Shown: one piece after another, positions 17,717 through 26,528 of the stretch | Position numbering within the stretch: the stretch's first letter is position 1 | Layout: every line of letters begins with the position of its first letter | NCBI RefSeq assembly: GCF_902506145.1 | Contig: NZ_LR733519.1 | Location: 1,143,777-1,207,776 of the forward strand | Source of the DNA: Burkholderia sp. 8Y | GTDB taxonomy: Bacteria > Pseudomonadota > Gammaproteobacteria > Burkholderiales > Burkholderiaceae | Direction: 5' to 3' | Length of the DNA: 64,000 bases | The notes under the pieces: model-generated | Told to the model about the DNA's origin: nothing | The model's input: only the letters and a program-made list of their open reading frames with translations | Database searches by the model: none | Program-made: the position numbers and the translations under genes

Positions 17717-18691
17717 TCAAAGATCGAGCACAAGTTCTTCGCTCTTCGCGCGCGATACGCAGATCATGATCTGATCGCGCTTCTCGTCGTCGCCGAGCAC
17801 CATGTCGCGGTGGTCCGCCTCGCCGGCGCACAGCGTCGTGCGGCACGATCCGCAGGTGCCGCTCTCGCACGAACTCGGCGCACGGATGCCGTTGTCGCGC
17901 AGGATTTCCAGGATCGAGCGGTCCTTCGGGATCTCGAACGAGCGACCCGAGCGTTCGAGCTTCACGCTGAACGGCGTGTTCTCCGCCGCGCGCGACTGAT
18001 CCACGCCGAAGCTCTCGAAATGCACGGTGCCGGTCGGCCAGTGGCCGGTCATGTCGCGCACGCTGTCCATCAGCGCGCGCGGACCGCAACAGTAGACATG
18101 CGCGCCGCTGCCGGGCTTTTCGAAGACGGGCCAGAAATCGAGCGCATTCGCGAGGTCGCCGTGATCGTGGTGGATCACCACATGCGGTTTCCATTCGGCG
18201 CTCGACAGTTCATCGAGAAACGCGGTCGTCTCCGGGCTGCGCGATACGTAGTAGAGCTTGAAACGCGGACCGGACGTGGCCCTGAGATGACGCATCATCG
18301 ACAGAATCGGCGTGATGCCGATGCCGCCCGCGACGAACACGAAGCTGCGTGCGCGCTCGCTCAATCCGAACTCGTTGCGCGGCTCGGAAACGTCGATACG
18401 GCCGCCTTCGGCGACCTCGTCGGCCATGCTGACCGAGCCGCCACGGCCTGCGGCGTCGCGCTTCACGGCGATCACGTAGCGGTCGGTTTCGTCCGGATCG
18501 TTGCAGAGCGAGTAGTTGCGGTTCGCACCGTTCGGCACGCGCACCGTCAGATGCGCGCCCGCCGTGAAAGGCGGCAACGCATGCCCTTCTTCATCGCGCA
18601 GTTCAAAACGGAAGATGCCTTCCGCCACCTGATCCTTCTTTGTCACCACGACTGTCCTGAACGACAGCTCCTTGCTGGCCGAGTCCTTCAT
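17717..18691 (-). CDS. ophA1: Phthalate dioxygenase reductase (cluster A)
   Basis: A 324-residue iron-sulfur flavoprotein that passes electrons from NADH to the oxygenase. In order it has a flavin domain (RNYSLCN, about residues 58-64), a pyridine-nucleotide domain (GGIGITPILSM) and a C-terminal plant-type [2Fe-2S] ferredoxin domain with Cys275, Cys280, Cys283 and Cys311. The order and size match phthalate dioxygenase reductase. ATG 18691 is chosen over the longer frame because GGAAGGAAG lies just upstream. It is the first gene of the catabolic operon, and its promoter carries the TTAG-N4-CTAA operator at 18761-18774. Confidence 0.9.
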   Translation of the reverse strand: MKDSASKELSFRTVVVTKKDQVAEGIFRFELRDEEGHALPPFTAGAHLTVRVPNGANRNYSLCNDPDETDRYVIAVKRDAAGRGGSVSMADEVAEGGRIDVSEPRNEFGLSERARSFVFVAGGIGITPILSMMRHLRATSGPRFKLYYVSRSPETTAFLDELSSAEWKPHVVIHHDHGDLANALDFWPVFEKPGSGAHVYCCGPRALMDSVRDMTGHWPTGTVHFESFGVDQSRAAENTPFSVKLERSGRSFEIPKDRSILEILRDNGIRAPSSCESGTCGSCRTTLCAGEADHRDMVLGDDEKRDQIMICVSRAKSEELVLDL

Positions 18692-18755
18692 TGCTTCCTT
18701 CCCCCGCTTGTTCCGGGCCCATCGACGCTTTCCATCGACGCCGATCTCCATGTTC

Positions 18756-18774
18756 ATTATGTTAGATATCTAAT
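18756..18774 (-). promoter_or_regulatory. MarR-type operator O1 and -10 of the cluster A operon
   Basis: TTAGATATCTAA (18762-18773) is a perfect 12-bp palindrome. On the minus strand it is followed at once by CATAAT (18761-18756), a five-of-six match to the -10 box. Bound repressor would cover the promoter of the reductase, oxygenase, dehydrogenase, decarboxylase operon, whose first ATG is 65 bp away. It belongs to the set at 20314, 29830, 29975, 34800 and 34924. Confidence 0.72.
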
Positions 18775-18824
18775 TATTCTCAGGCAAGCGGGTTTTCCCT
18801 TAGACTGTGTCGGGCCGTGCAAAT

Positions 18825-18856
18825 GAAAAACGGCGCCTCCAAAGCGAAGACGCCGT
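18825..18856 (-). terminator. Rho-independent terminator after the cluster A permease
   Basis: On the minus strand a GACGGCG...CGCCGTT stem with a loop of about 15 bases is followed by a short T run (AAAAA on the plus strand, 18826-18830). It lies 22 bp after the permease stop and separates the permease transcript from the catabolic operon, which then starts at operator O1. Confidence 0.65.
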
Positions 18857-18877
18857 CCGTGCTGCGAGATTCGATGC

Positions 18878-20230
18878 TCAGGGATGCTGTTCCGCGTGCT
18901 CGCGCAGCGTGTTGGCCGGCACGCCGATCAGCACCGCGAGCCCGCCGATCATGACGATCGCGGCGATCGACGCGAGGCCGATGGCGAGGCTGCCCGTCAC
19001 CGTCTTGATCCAGCCGAGCGCGATCGGGCCGCAGAACGCGCCGACCTGCCCGAGACAACTGATCGCGCCAATGCCCGCGGCGGCGGCGTCATCGGACAGA
19101 TAGGCAGGCGGAATCGACCAGATGATGGCCGCCGCGCCGAAGTACGAAATCGAGATCATGCCGAGACAGACGATGGCCGCCGTGGTATTGCCCGACACGA
19201 CCGGCAGCAGAAAGCCGCCGAGCGCGCCGATTGCCGTGCACAGAAAGAAGTGCCAGCGCCGCTCCAGCGTCACGTCCGAACTGCGCGCCACCGCGAACAT
19301 GCCGAGCGCGCCGATGATGTAGGGCAGCGCCGACAGCAGGCCCACGTTCAGCACGTTCGAGACGCCCGCCTGCCGGATGATGGTCGGCGTCCAGTAGTTG
19401 AGGATCGTGCCGCACAACGGCACCGTGCCCCATCCCGCCGCGAGGATGTACACGCGTGGATCCTTCAGCGCCGCCAGCAGTTGATGCCGCGAGTGTTTCG
19501 CGGGCTTCTTCTCGGCGCGGTCGGCGGCGAGCGCATCGAGGATAATCTTCTTCTGCTCGTCGTCGAGCCAGCGCGCATCCTGTGGCCGGTCCACGAGATA
19601 GAAGAAGGCGACGACGCCCATCACCAGCGCGGGCAGGCCTTCGAGGAAGAACAGCCACTGCCAGTTCTTGTAGCCGAGCACATCGACGAAGTTGTGCAGG
19701 ATCCAGCCCGACAACGGCCCGCCGATGATGCCCGCCGCCGCGATCGCCAGCAGAAAGCGCGACGTGATGCGCGCGCGCCGCGCGCCCGGATACCAGTAGG
19801 TCAGATACAGGATGATGCCGGGCCAGAATCCCGCTTCGGCTGCGCCGAGCAGAATCCGTGCGATGTAGAACTGCGCCGGCGTGGTCATGAAGGCCATCGC
19901 GGTGGAAATGCCGCCCCACAGCACCATGATGCGCGAGATCGTCAGGCGCGCGCCGATCTTCTTGAGCCAGAGCGTGCTGGGCACTTCCAGCAGGATATAG
20001 CCGATGAAGAAGAGGCTCACGCCGAGACCGTACGCGGCATCGGACAAGCCGAGGTCCTGCTTCAGATGCAACTGCGCGAAGCTGACGTTCACGCGGTCCA
20101 GATAGTTGAGCACCCAGCACACGAAGATGAACGACATCAGCCGCCAGGTGACTTTCTGATAAGTGGCCTCGATCCGCGCCGCTGTCGCGTCCGATTCCGG
20201 CATGAATTGCGTGACTGTGGATTTGGCCAC
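18878..20230 (-). CDS. ophD: Phthalate permease-like MFS transporter (cluster A)
   Basis: A 12-helix carrier of about 450 residues from the ACS family, to which the phthalate permeases OphD and Pht1 belong. Helix 1 reads [19 protein letters not shown], and the central loop is charged (about residues 215-250). GTG 20230 is preferred (GGAGA seven bases before it); ATG 20203 is in frame. It is transcribed alone between operator O2 and the terminator at 18825, next to the divergent marR. Phthalate as substrate is inferred from context and family. Confidence 0.86.
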   Translation of the reverse strand: MAKSTVTQFMPESDATAARIEATYQKVTWRLMSFIFVCWVLNYLDRVNVSFAQLHLKQDLGLSDAAYGLGVSLFFIGYILLEVPSTLWLKKIGARLTISRIMVLWGGISTAMAFMTTPAQFYIARILLGAAEAGFWPGIILYLTYWYPGARRARITSRFLLAIAAAGIIGGPLSGWILHNFVDVLGYKNWQWLFFLEGLPALVMGVVAFFYLVDRPQDARWLDDEQKKIILDALAADRAEKKPAKHSRHQLLAALKDPRVYILAAGWGTVPLCGTILNYWTPTIIRQAGVSNVLNVGLLSALPYIIGALGMFAVARSSDVTLERRWHFFLCTAIGALGGFLLPVVSGNTTAAIVCLGMISISYFGAAAIIWSIPPAYLSDDAAAAGIGAISCLGQVGAFCGPIALGWIKTVTGSLAIGLASIAAIVMIGGLAVLIGVPANTLREHAEQHP

Positions 20231-20313
20231 CAAACGTCTCCGTTGCCCGTGGTCATGAGGACAATGCGGCGGCACGCGCGGACTTCGCCGCGTCTGCCGT
20301 GCATCCTTGTTTT

Positions 20314-20336
20314 ATTCGATATCTAATGATTATGTT
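20314..20336. promoter_or_regulatory. MarR-type operator O2 between permease and marR
   Basis: ATTCGATATCTAAT (20314-20327) is a 14-bp inverted repeat with a single mismatched pair, nearly identical to O1. On the plus strand it is followed after three bases by TATGTT (20331-20336), a -10-like hexamer for marR. The divergent permease reads away to the left, so one site could serve both genes. Confidence 0.68.
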
Positions 20337-20464
20337 AAGGAGAGCGTGCGCGCGGAACAAGTTCGGGTTTGCACCGACATGTCTTGCGCACCGGTCGGGC
20401 AGTCACGCATGAGACCCACCGGCTATCATGTAAAAGAAACCCGCTTATGGATGAAGATTTCGTC

Positions 20465-21052
20465 ATGACACGAAAGAAAACTGTGGAAGGCGCGCCGCGC
20501 GAGACCGCCGAAATGCTGCGCCACTGGCACGAATCCGTGCCCAACGACCGTCTCGCGCACCTCGTGAAGGACGCCACGCGATCGATGGTCCGCGCCTTGC
20601 AGATGCGGCTCGCGGAGCACTCGGTGTCGTTCGGACACTGGACCTTCCTGCGTATCCTCTGGGAAGCCGACGGCCTCACGCAACGCGAATTGAGCGAGCA
20701 GGCGGGCGTCATGGCGCCCACCACCTTCGCCGCCGTGACGGCGATGGAAAAGCTGGGACTCGTCGAGCGTCAGCAGCGACCGGAGAACAGAAAAAATACG
20801 CACGTCTATCTGACCGCCGAAGGCCGCGCGCTGAAGGACAAGCTCGTGCCGCTCGCGGAGGAAGTCAACGAGATCAGCGTGACGGGACTGAGCGAGCGCG
20901 ACATCAAGACCGCGCGCAAAGTGCTTCTCACGATCATCGAAAATCTGGCCGGCGACGAGTCGGAATCGACGAATCCGCGCCGACGTGTCCTCTCGACCCG
21001 CGAGATCGGCAAGCTCATCGCCGAGCGCGGCGAGAGTCTGGAGGATGCTTGA
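20465..21052 (+). CDS. MarR-family regulator (cluster A)
   Basis: A repressor-type winged-helix protein of about 195 residues. The DNA-binding region spans about residues 60-115 (TQRELSEQAGVMAPTTFAAV helix-turn-helix, then the wing PENRKNTHVYLT). An N-terminal extension and a C-terminal tail of about 40 residues make it longer than typical MarR proteins (about 145). Its paralogue at 35039 shares the same extension, including the pattern ALQMRL...YGHWTFLRILW, so the two form a private subgroup. ATG 20447 is an in-frame alternative start. It most likely binds the TTAG-N4-CTAA sites of both phthalate clusters. Confidence 0.87.
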   Translation: MTRKKTVEGAPRETAEMLRHWHESVPNDRLAHLVKDATRSMVRALQMRLAEHSVSFGHWTFLRILWEADGLTQRELSEQAGVMAPTTFAAVTAMEKLGLVERQQRPENRKNTHVYLTAEGRALKDKLVPLAEEVNEISVTGLSERDIKTARKVLLTIIENLAGDESESTNPRRRVLSTREIGKLIAERGESLEDA

Positions 21053-21244
21053 GCTTGCTTCGACCGGCAAAGGTTTCGCATGTCGCTCAGTGCGGCCACT
21101 CGCGCAATGCGAAGCCCTTGCGCCAGCAGCCGGTGCCGGTTCAATTTTCGAGACTGCTATCTCATCCCTTCGATGATTGAGGTTTAGGGGTAAACATCAA
21201 GCATGCAAGAATTCGTCTCCATATAGTTGGCATACGGAGTATAT

Positions 21245-21258
21245 TCTAGCCACCTAGA
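21245..21258 (+). promoter_or_regulatory. Inverted repeat before the mobA-like gene
   Basis: TCTAGCCACCTAGA is a perfect 5-bp inverted repeat with a 4-bp spacer, 33 bp before the ATG. A -10-like TATATT (21240-21245) lies at its left edge. It resembles the cluster sites (same CTAG-N4-CTAG geometry and the same CCAC spacer as O6) but differs at outer positions, so it may belong to the MarR encoded at 23219. Confidence 0.5.
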
Positions 21259-21291
21259 CGTCATGAGACGTTCATTGATCGAGGACGACCT

Positions 21292-23190
21292 ATGCAGTTT
21301 CATCTTGACGGCTTCCGCGCCGGCGACCCGACGATCCAACCCGCCGCCGGCGCGCACACCGCCGACATGCCCGACACCGTCGACGTGCTCATCGTCGGCA
21401 GCGGCCCGGCCGGACTCGTGCTCGCGGCTCAACTGTCGCAATTCGCGACTATCGCTACCCGTATCGTCGAGCGGCGCTCGGGGCCGCTGCTCATGGGTCA
21501 GGCAGACGGCGTCGCCTGTCGCACCGTCGAGATGTTCGATGCCTTCGGCCTGAGCGACCGCCTGCTGCGCGAAGCATACTGGGTCAACGAAACGGTCTTC
21601 TGGCGGCCCGATTCCAACAATCGCGGTGCCATCAAGCGAACCGGACGCGTTCAGGACACCGAAACAGGTCTCTCCGAATTTCCGCACGTGATCGTCAATC
21701 AGGCGCGGGTGCAGGACTATCTTCTGGATGTCATGCGCCGTTCCGCCCGGCGGCTCGAACCCGACTACGATCTGGAACTCGTGAGCGTCGAGCGCGACGA
21801 CCAGGGCGAGCATCCTGTGCGGGTCACGCTGCGTCGCACCGACGCTTCGCGGCTCGATGAGATCGTTACCGTGCGCGCGCGCTATGTCGTGGGCTGCGAC
21901 GGCGCGCGCAGCCGCGTGCGCGCCGCGATCGGCCAGACGCTCTGCGGCGACGCGGCCAATCACGCGTGGGGCGTCATGGACGCTCTCGCGGTCACGGATT
22001 TTCCGGACATCCGGCTGAAGGCGGCCATCCAGTCCGCGAGCGAAGGCAATCTGCTCGTCATTCCGCGCGAAGGCGGCTACCTGGTTCGCTATTACGTCGA
22101 TCTGGGCGAGGTCACGCCAGGTAATCGCGATGCCATCAAGCAGATCACCGTCGATCGCATCATTCAGACGGCGCAGCGCATCCTGCATCCGTATTCGCTC
22201 GACGTGAAGGAAGTCGCGTGGTTCTCCGTGTACGAGGTGGGCCAGCGTCTGACAGATCGGTTCGACGATGCCATCGCCGCCGACGGCACGTCTCGCGAAC
22301 CGCGCGTCTTCATCGCGGGCGACGCCTGCCATACGCACAGCGCGAAGGCGGGTCAGGGCATGAACGTCTCGATGCAGGACGGGTTCAATCTCGGCTGGAA
22401 GCTCGGGGCCGTGCTGAACGGACTCGGCGACGTCGATCTCCTCTGCACCTATTCCGACGAGCGCCAGCCGGTCGCGCAGGAACTCATCGACTTCGACAAA
22501 GAGTGGTCCGCGATGATGGCCGCGCCGCCCAAAGACCCCAGCCGGCCCGAAGCCGGCGGTGTCGATCCGGCCGAGCTACAGGCGTACTTCGTGCGCGCGG
22601 GACGCTATACCGCCGGCGTCGCGACCCGCTACCAGCCGGCCATGCTGACGGGCGAGCCGATTCATCAGGCGCTCGCGCGCGGCTTTGTGATCGGCATGCG
22701 CTTTCACTCGTCGGCCGTGCTTCGCGCGGCGGATGCGCGACCCGTTCAGCTCGGGCATGCCGCGCGTGCCGACGGCCGCTGGCGTCTGTACGCCTTCGCC
22801 GATGCAGACGAGACCGCGCTTCATGCGCTGTGCGAGCACCTCGCCACGTCGCCGGATTCCGTTCTGCGGCGCGTCACGCCAGACGGCGCCGATCCCGACA
22901 GCGTGCTCGACTTGCGCGCGGTGCTCCAGCGCGACCACCGCGATGTGCGGCTCGAAGACATGCCGGGACTGCTCCTGCCGCGCAAGGGCCGCCACGGGCT
23001 GATCGACTACGAGAAAATATTCACGAGCGACGCCGTCACTGATATCTTCGACGAGCGCAGGATCGACCGCGAACGGGGCGCGCTGGTCGTGGTCCGTCCG
23101 GATCAGTACGTCGCGCACGTCCTGCCATTGGACGCATACTCGGAACTGGAGAGCTTCTTCCGGCCGATTTTTCCGCGCGCCTTCGCTTGA
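21292..23190 (+). CDS. mobA: 3-hydroxybenzoate 4-monooxygenase-like flavoprotein
   Basis: A 632-residue FAD monooxygenase of the phenol 2-monooxygenase/MobA group, which hydroxylates a phenolic acid with NADPH and O2; MobA makes protocatechuate from 3-hydroxybenzoate. The FAD dinucleotide motif VGSGPAG is at about residues 35-41, the DG motif GCDGARSRVR at 201-210, and the GD motif AGDACHTHSAKAGQGMN at 342-358. The last about 180 residues form the thioredoxin-like domain of this group. AGGACGACCT precedes the ATG. A marR follows 28 bp after, the arrangement described for mobA/mobR. Another hydroxybenzoate or a phenol cannot be excluded as substrate. Confidence 0.85.
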   Translation: MQFHLDGFRAGDPTIQPAAGAHTADMPDTVDVLIVGSGPAGLVLAAQLSQFATIATRIVERRSGPLLMGQADGVACRTVEMFDAFGLSDRLLREAYWVNETVFWRPDSNNRGAIKRTGRVQDTETGLSEFPHVIVNQARVQDYLLDVMRRSARRLEPDYDLELVSVERDDQGEHPVRVTLRRTDASRLDEIVTVRARYVVGCDGARSRVRAAIGQTLCGDAANHAWGVMDALAVTDFPDIRLKAAIQSASEGNLLVIPREGGYLVRYYVDLGEVTPGNRDAIKQITVDRIIQTAQRILHPYSLDVKEVAWFSVYEVGQRLTDRFDDAIAADGTSREPRVFIAGDACHTHSAKAGQGMNVSMQDGFNLGWKLGAVLNGLGDVDLLCTYSDERQPVAQELIDFDKEWSAMMAAPPKDPSRPEAGGVDPAELQAYFVRAGRYTAGVATRYQPAMLTGEPIHQALARGFVIGMRFHSSAVLRAADARPVQLGHAARADGRWRLYAFADADETALHALCEHLATSPDSVLRRVTPDGADPDSVLDLRAVLQRDHRDVRLEDMPGLLLPRKGRHGLIDYEKIFTSDAVTDIFDERRIDRERGALVVVRPDQYVAHVLPLDAYSELESFFRPIFPRAFA

Positions 23191-23218
23191 TCCTTCGCCC
23201 GTTCCTGACTTAGCCAAA

Positions 23219-23662
23219 TTGCCGACCAGAGAAAACAACTCCCACGCGCTGTCGAAATACACGGGCAGCCTCGTGCGCCGCGCGCAGCAACGCCATGTCG
23301 CCGTGTGGCTCGCCGAGGTTTCCGCCGAAGTCACGAGCGTGCAGTACGCGGCGCTCGAAGTGCTGCACAGGACGCCCGGCGTCAATCAGCGGCAGCTTGG
23401 CGACGAGCTGGACGTGGACCGCTCGACCATCGCCGATCTGGTCGCGCGCATGGTTCGCAATGGCCTTGTCGAACGCGCGGACGATGCCGCGGACAAGCGC
23501 AGCTATGTCCTTTTCCTGACGCCGGCCGGGAAGAAGCAGCTTGCGACGCTGCGTCCGCGTGTCGAGGAAGTCGAGCGCATTCTCACGGCAAGGCTCACGC
23601 CGCGCGAATGCCTCGAACTCAGACGGCTGCTGTCGGCGCTTCTGCCGATGGATGAAACGTGA
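23219..23662 (+). CDS. MarR-family regulator, MobR-like
   Basis: A 147-residue MarR protein of ordinary length, with the winged helix-turn-helix at about residues 48-105 (NQRQLGDELDVDRSTIADLV, then the wing DDAADKRSYVLFLT). The start is taken as TTG 23219 (LPTREN); no strong ribosome site is present and no better start is near. It lies 28 bp after the mobA-like gene and probably controls it. It does not share the long N-terminal arm of the two cluster MarR proteins. Confidence 0.82.
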   Translation: MPTRENNSHALSKYTGSLVRRAQQRHVAVWLAEVSAEVTSVQYAALEVLHRTPGVNQRQLGDELDVDRSTIADLVARMVRNGLVERADDAADKRSYVLFLTPAGKKQLATLRPRVEEVERILTARLTPRECLELRRLLSALLPMDET

Positions 23663-23695
23663 CGCGGGCGCGCCGCCTGATCGACAATCACGCGC

Positions 23696-24199
23696 TCAAA
23701 TCTTGCGCCTGAGCACGATGGGCTTTCCGCCCATGGTTCGCTTCGTCATCCAGGCGGCCAGCGCGGAATCGAGGTAGTCCGCGTGTCCGGGAAACCACGC
23801 GAAAAGCGACCGTCCGAGATCCCGCACCAGTTCGGCGCTGCCCAGGCCCTGCCGCACCGCCTCTTTCACTTCGCGCACCGACTTCAGCACGGCGGCGTGC
23901 TCGTCCAGATGGCAGTCGCGCGGCGGAAAGTTCGTCGAGCGCATCCACTCGTCTTCCTGCTCGAAATGGTCGACCGCATGCTGCTCGAACGCTTCCATCG
24001 CCGACATGGCGGTGGCGTCGGTGCACGTCACCAGTTCCAGCGCGACGGCGTAGAACTCCTCGTGCACATCGTCCATCGGTGTGAAGCCCAGCAGGCGGTC
24101 GTCGGACCAGGCGAGGCTTTCATCGCTGGAGCGCGTGGGCGCGCGCTCGTCCGTCATGCGCGATGCTTCGTCGCGGATCGTGTGAGTGTCGTCTTGCAT
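23696..24199 (-). CDS. Bacteriohemerythrin
   Basis: A 167-residue four-helix bundle oxygen-binding protein with a di-iron centre. The ligand pattern is visible: His46, His78 and Glu82 (HFEQEDEWM), His97 and His101 (HLDEH), then His139 and Asp144 (PGHADYLD). An N-terminal extension of about 30 residues precedes the domain, and MTDERAP at 24157 is an alternative start. It may buffer O2 or sense it for nearby oxygenases, which is an inference from neighbourhood only. Confidence 0.88.
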   Translation of the reverse strand: MQDDTHTIRDEASRMTDERAPTRSSDESLAWSDDRLLGFTPMDDVHEEFYAVALELVTCTDATAMSAMEAFEQHAVDHFEQEDEWMRSTNFPPRDCHLDEHAAVLKSVREVKEAVRQGLGSAELVRDLGRSLFAWFPGHADYLDSALAAWMTKRTMGGKPIVLRRKI

Positions 24200-24256
24200 G
24201 ATGTCTGTGTGTCGATTTCACGCCGCACCGCGCGGGCGCGGCGTGACTTTCATCGC

Positions 24257-26329
24257 TCATAGCAAGCCGTGCGTCGCCGCGCGCAGCGCCGGAACCATGT
24301 TGCCGAGCAACGACTGCGGCCAAGTGATCGCGAAGATGCGGTCGAAGACCACCCACAGCGCGACGGTCATGATCACCGACATCAGCACGGACGTCTTCCA
24401 GCGTTCGCCGAACTCCAGGCGCGCGAGCAGCGCCATCGCGATCAGGAGCGCGGGCAACAGGCCGATGCCGTATGCAACGGCGAGCGCGCCGGCGAGCCAT
24501 CCGAAGAAGCGCAGGCCGCGATTGCGCACAAGTTGCGGCGGCACGGGTGCCGCGTGGCGCGGCTGCATGATTTCATGTCCGGCGACGCCCGACGCATCCG
24601 GCGAAGGCCCGGCCTCGGAAACGCCGCCTTCGACCGACACGATCTGCCGCAGGAACACCAGCGAGCAGAACAGCAGCGCGGCGGTGGCTGCCGTCATCGG
24701 CATGAGCTTCGCACCGAAATTCCAGTTGCGCGCGGACCCGATCGCGGCAGCCGGAATCAGCACCATCACCAGCGCGAACAGCGTGCGGTGATCGAAGCGA
24801 CGCACGGTCCATCGACCCTTCGGGCGGCTCACGGCGGTCTTCGGCGTTCCGTTCCGCAGGTTCCGATACCCGCGCCGCACGAGCGGACCGATCACGACCC
24901 ACAGCGCCGCCAGCAGCACGACCAGCACGACCGGCCGGCCAAAGAAGTGCGTGCCGTAGACTTCGGTGGAAATGAAGTAGTAACGCTCGCACATGCTGCC
25001 GAGCACCATGCCGAGAATCAGCGGCGGACGCGGCCAGCCGAGACGTTTCATGATCCAGCCGAACGCGCCCGACAGCACGAGCGAGCACAGATCGCCCCAG
25101 CTCATGCTCGCGTTGAACGCGCCCAGGAAGATGATCGCGAGGATCAGCGGCAGCAGCACGCCGACCCGCACCGTCGCGAGCTTCGCGAAGAGGCCGCTGC
25201 CGGACAGACAGATGACCGCGCCCATGACGTGCGCAATCGTGAGCGTCCAGATGATCGTGTACGTGACGTCAAGATGCCGCGTCAGCATTTCCGGGCCGGG
25301 GGTGAACCCGTGCATCATGAATGCGCTCAGGAGCAGCGCCATGGATGCGCCGGCCGGCATGCCGAACGCAATCGTCGGAATGAGGTGGCCGCCCTCTTTC
25401 GCGTTGTTCGAGCTTTCCGCCGCGATCACGCCGCGAATGTCGCCCTTGCCGAAGGTCTCGGGGTTCTTTTCCGTGCGCAGCGCGTGCGCGTAGGCCATCC
25501 AGTCGATTACCGCCGATCCGATGCCGGGCACCGCTCCGAGCAGCGCGCCGAGGCTGCTGCATCGCAGGATGAGCCACCAGTTGCGCATCGCGTCGCGAAT
25601 TCCGTCCCACTGGCTGCCTTTCGCGATGCCCGGCTCGGTGTCGCGCGCGATGCTCGTCCGCTCGATCGCCATGTCGACCAGTTCGGGAATCGCGAAGATG
25701 CCGAGCGCGACGGGAACGAGCGGCAGATGGTCCCACAGATAGAACGAACCGAAAGTCCAGCGCAAGGTGCCGGTTTGCGGATCGGAGCCGACGAGCGAGA
25801 GCATCAGCCCGAACGATGCAACCGCGAGCCCCTTGAGCGGCGCGTTGCCGCTCAGCACCGCGATCATCGACAGCCCGAAGATGCAGAAGGCGAGCAGTTC
25901 CGCCGAGCCGACATACAGCACGACGGTGCGCAAAAAGGGCAGCAGCACGGCGAGCAGCACCGCGCCGAAAATGCCGCCCGACAGCGACGCCATGTAGCCC
26001 GAGCCGAACGCGCGCGCGGCCTGGCCCTTGCGCGCCAGTTGATGGCCGTCGAGCACGGTCGCCGCCGCGCCCACCGTGCCGGGCACGCCGAACAGCACCG
26101 CCGGGATGAGGTCCGACACCGTCGTGACCGCCGCCATGCCGAGCAGCAGCGCGAAGGCCGTGTAGCCGTCGAGGTGATAGGTGAACGGAATGAGGAGCGC
26201 GAGACCGACGATTCCGCCGAGACCCGGCACCACGCCGAGCGCGAGACCGAGCACGACGCCGCCGAGCATCGTGAGCAGGCGCATCGGATCCGTGACGATG
26301 GCGAGCGCATGGAGGGCCGCTTCAATCAT
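24257..26329 (-). CDS. Fused TctA-TctB tripartite tricarboxylate transporter membrane protein
   Basis: A 690-residue inner-membrane protein. Residues about 1-490 are a full TctA large subunit, with the family motif GVVLGLALGVVPGLGGIVG near the start and repeated glycine-rich loops. The last about 190 residues add four hydrophobic helices of the TctB type (FALVMVLIPAAAIGSARNWN, then FERWK-like linkers), which is usually a separate gene. ATG 26329 with GAGG eight bases upstream is preferred to the longer frame. With the periplasmic receptor at 27289 it makes a complete TTT system. The neighbours suggest an aromatic di- or tricarboxylate as substrate. Confidence 0.86.
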   Translation of the reverse strand: MIEAALHALAIVTDPMRLLTMLGGVVLGLALGVVPGLGGIVGLALLIPFTYHLDGYTAFALLLGMAAVTTVSDLIPAVLFGVPGTVGAAATVLDGHQLARKGQAARAFGSGYMASLSGGIFGAVLLAVLLPFLRTVVLYVGSAELLAFCIFGLSMIAVLSGNAPLKGLAVASFGLMLSLVGSDPQTGTLRWTFGSFYLWDHLPLVPVALGIFAIPELVDMAIERTSIARDTEPGIAKGSQWDGIRDAMRNWWLILRCSSLGALLGAVPGIGSAVIDWMAYAHALRTEKNPETFGKGDIRGVIAAESSNNAKEGGHLIPTIAFGMPAGASMALLLSAFMMHGFTPGPEMLTRHLDVTYTIIWTLTIAHVMGAVICLSGSGLFAKLATVRVGVLLPLILAIIFLGAFNASMSWGDLCSLVLSGAFGWIMKRLGWPRPPLILGMVLGSMCERYYFISTEVYGTHFFGRPVVLVVLLAALWVVIGPLVRRGYRNLRNGTPKTAVSRPKGRWTVRRFDHRTLFALVMVLIPAAAIGSARNWNFGAKLMPMTAATAALLFCSLVFLRQIVSVEGGVSEAGPSPDASGVAGHEIMQPRHAAPVPPQLVRNRGLRFFGWLAGALAVAYGIGLLPALLIAMALLARLEFGERWKTSVLMSVIMTVALWVVFDRIFAITWPQSLLGNMVPALRAATHGLL

Positions 26330-26425
26330 GACCGCTGCCTCGACCGGATACCGATGGCGCACGCGGCGTCACGCGCGCGCGCCGAATCACGATGAACCGA
26401 CATATCCGCTGTCTCCGTTTAGCGT

Positions 26426-26471
26426 GCAGCCGCTCCCGGCCGGTCCCGCGAGGGAGACCGGAGACGGCTGC
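26426..26471. repeat. Long hairpin between the aldolase and transporter genes
   Basis: GCAGCCG (26426-26432) pairs with CGGCTGC (26465-26471), and inside it CCGGTC (26440-26445) pairs with GACCGG (26456-26461). No T run follows on the transcribed minus strand, so it is more likely an RNA processing or stability element than a terminator. It sits in the roughly 200-bp gap between the two cistrons. Confidence 0.4.
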
Positions 26472-26528
26472 CGCATGTTCTGTTTTGTTTGAAGCCGCTG
26501 TCACGCAACCGCGAACGCCGGCGTTCTC

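Noticed and set aside
16415-18826. 803-codon open frame on the plus strand opposite the cluster A genes
   Set aside because: It is antisense to reductase and oxygenase genes with intact cofactor motifs; its translation is Arg/His/Ala-rich and low in structure, as expected of a shadow frame in high-GC DNA.
24269-26395. 708-codon plus-strand frame opposite the TctAB fusion
   Set aside because: It is the shadow of a clear membrane protein, with extreme Arg/Glu/His content and no start signal.
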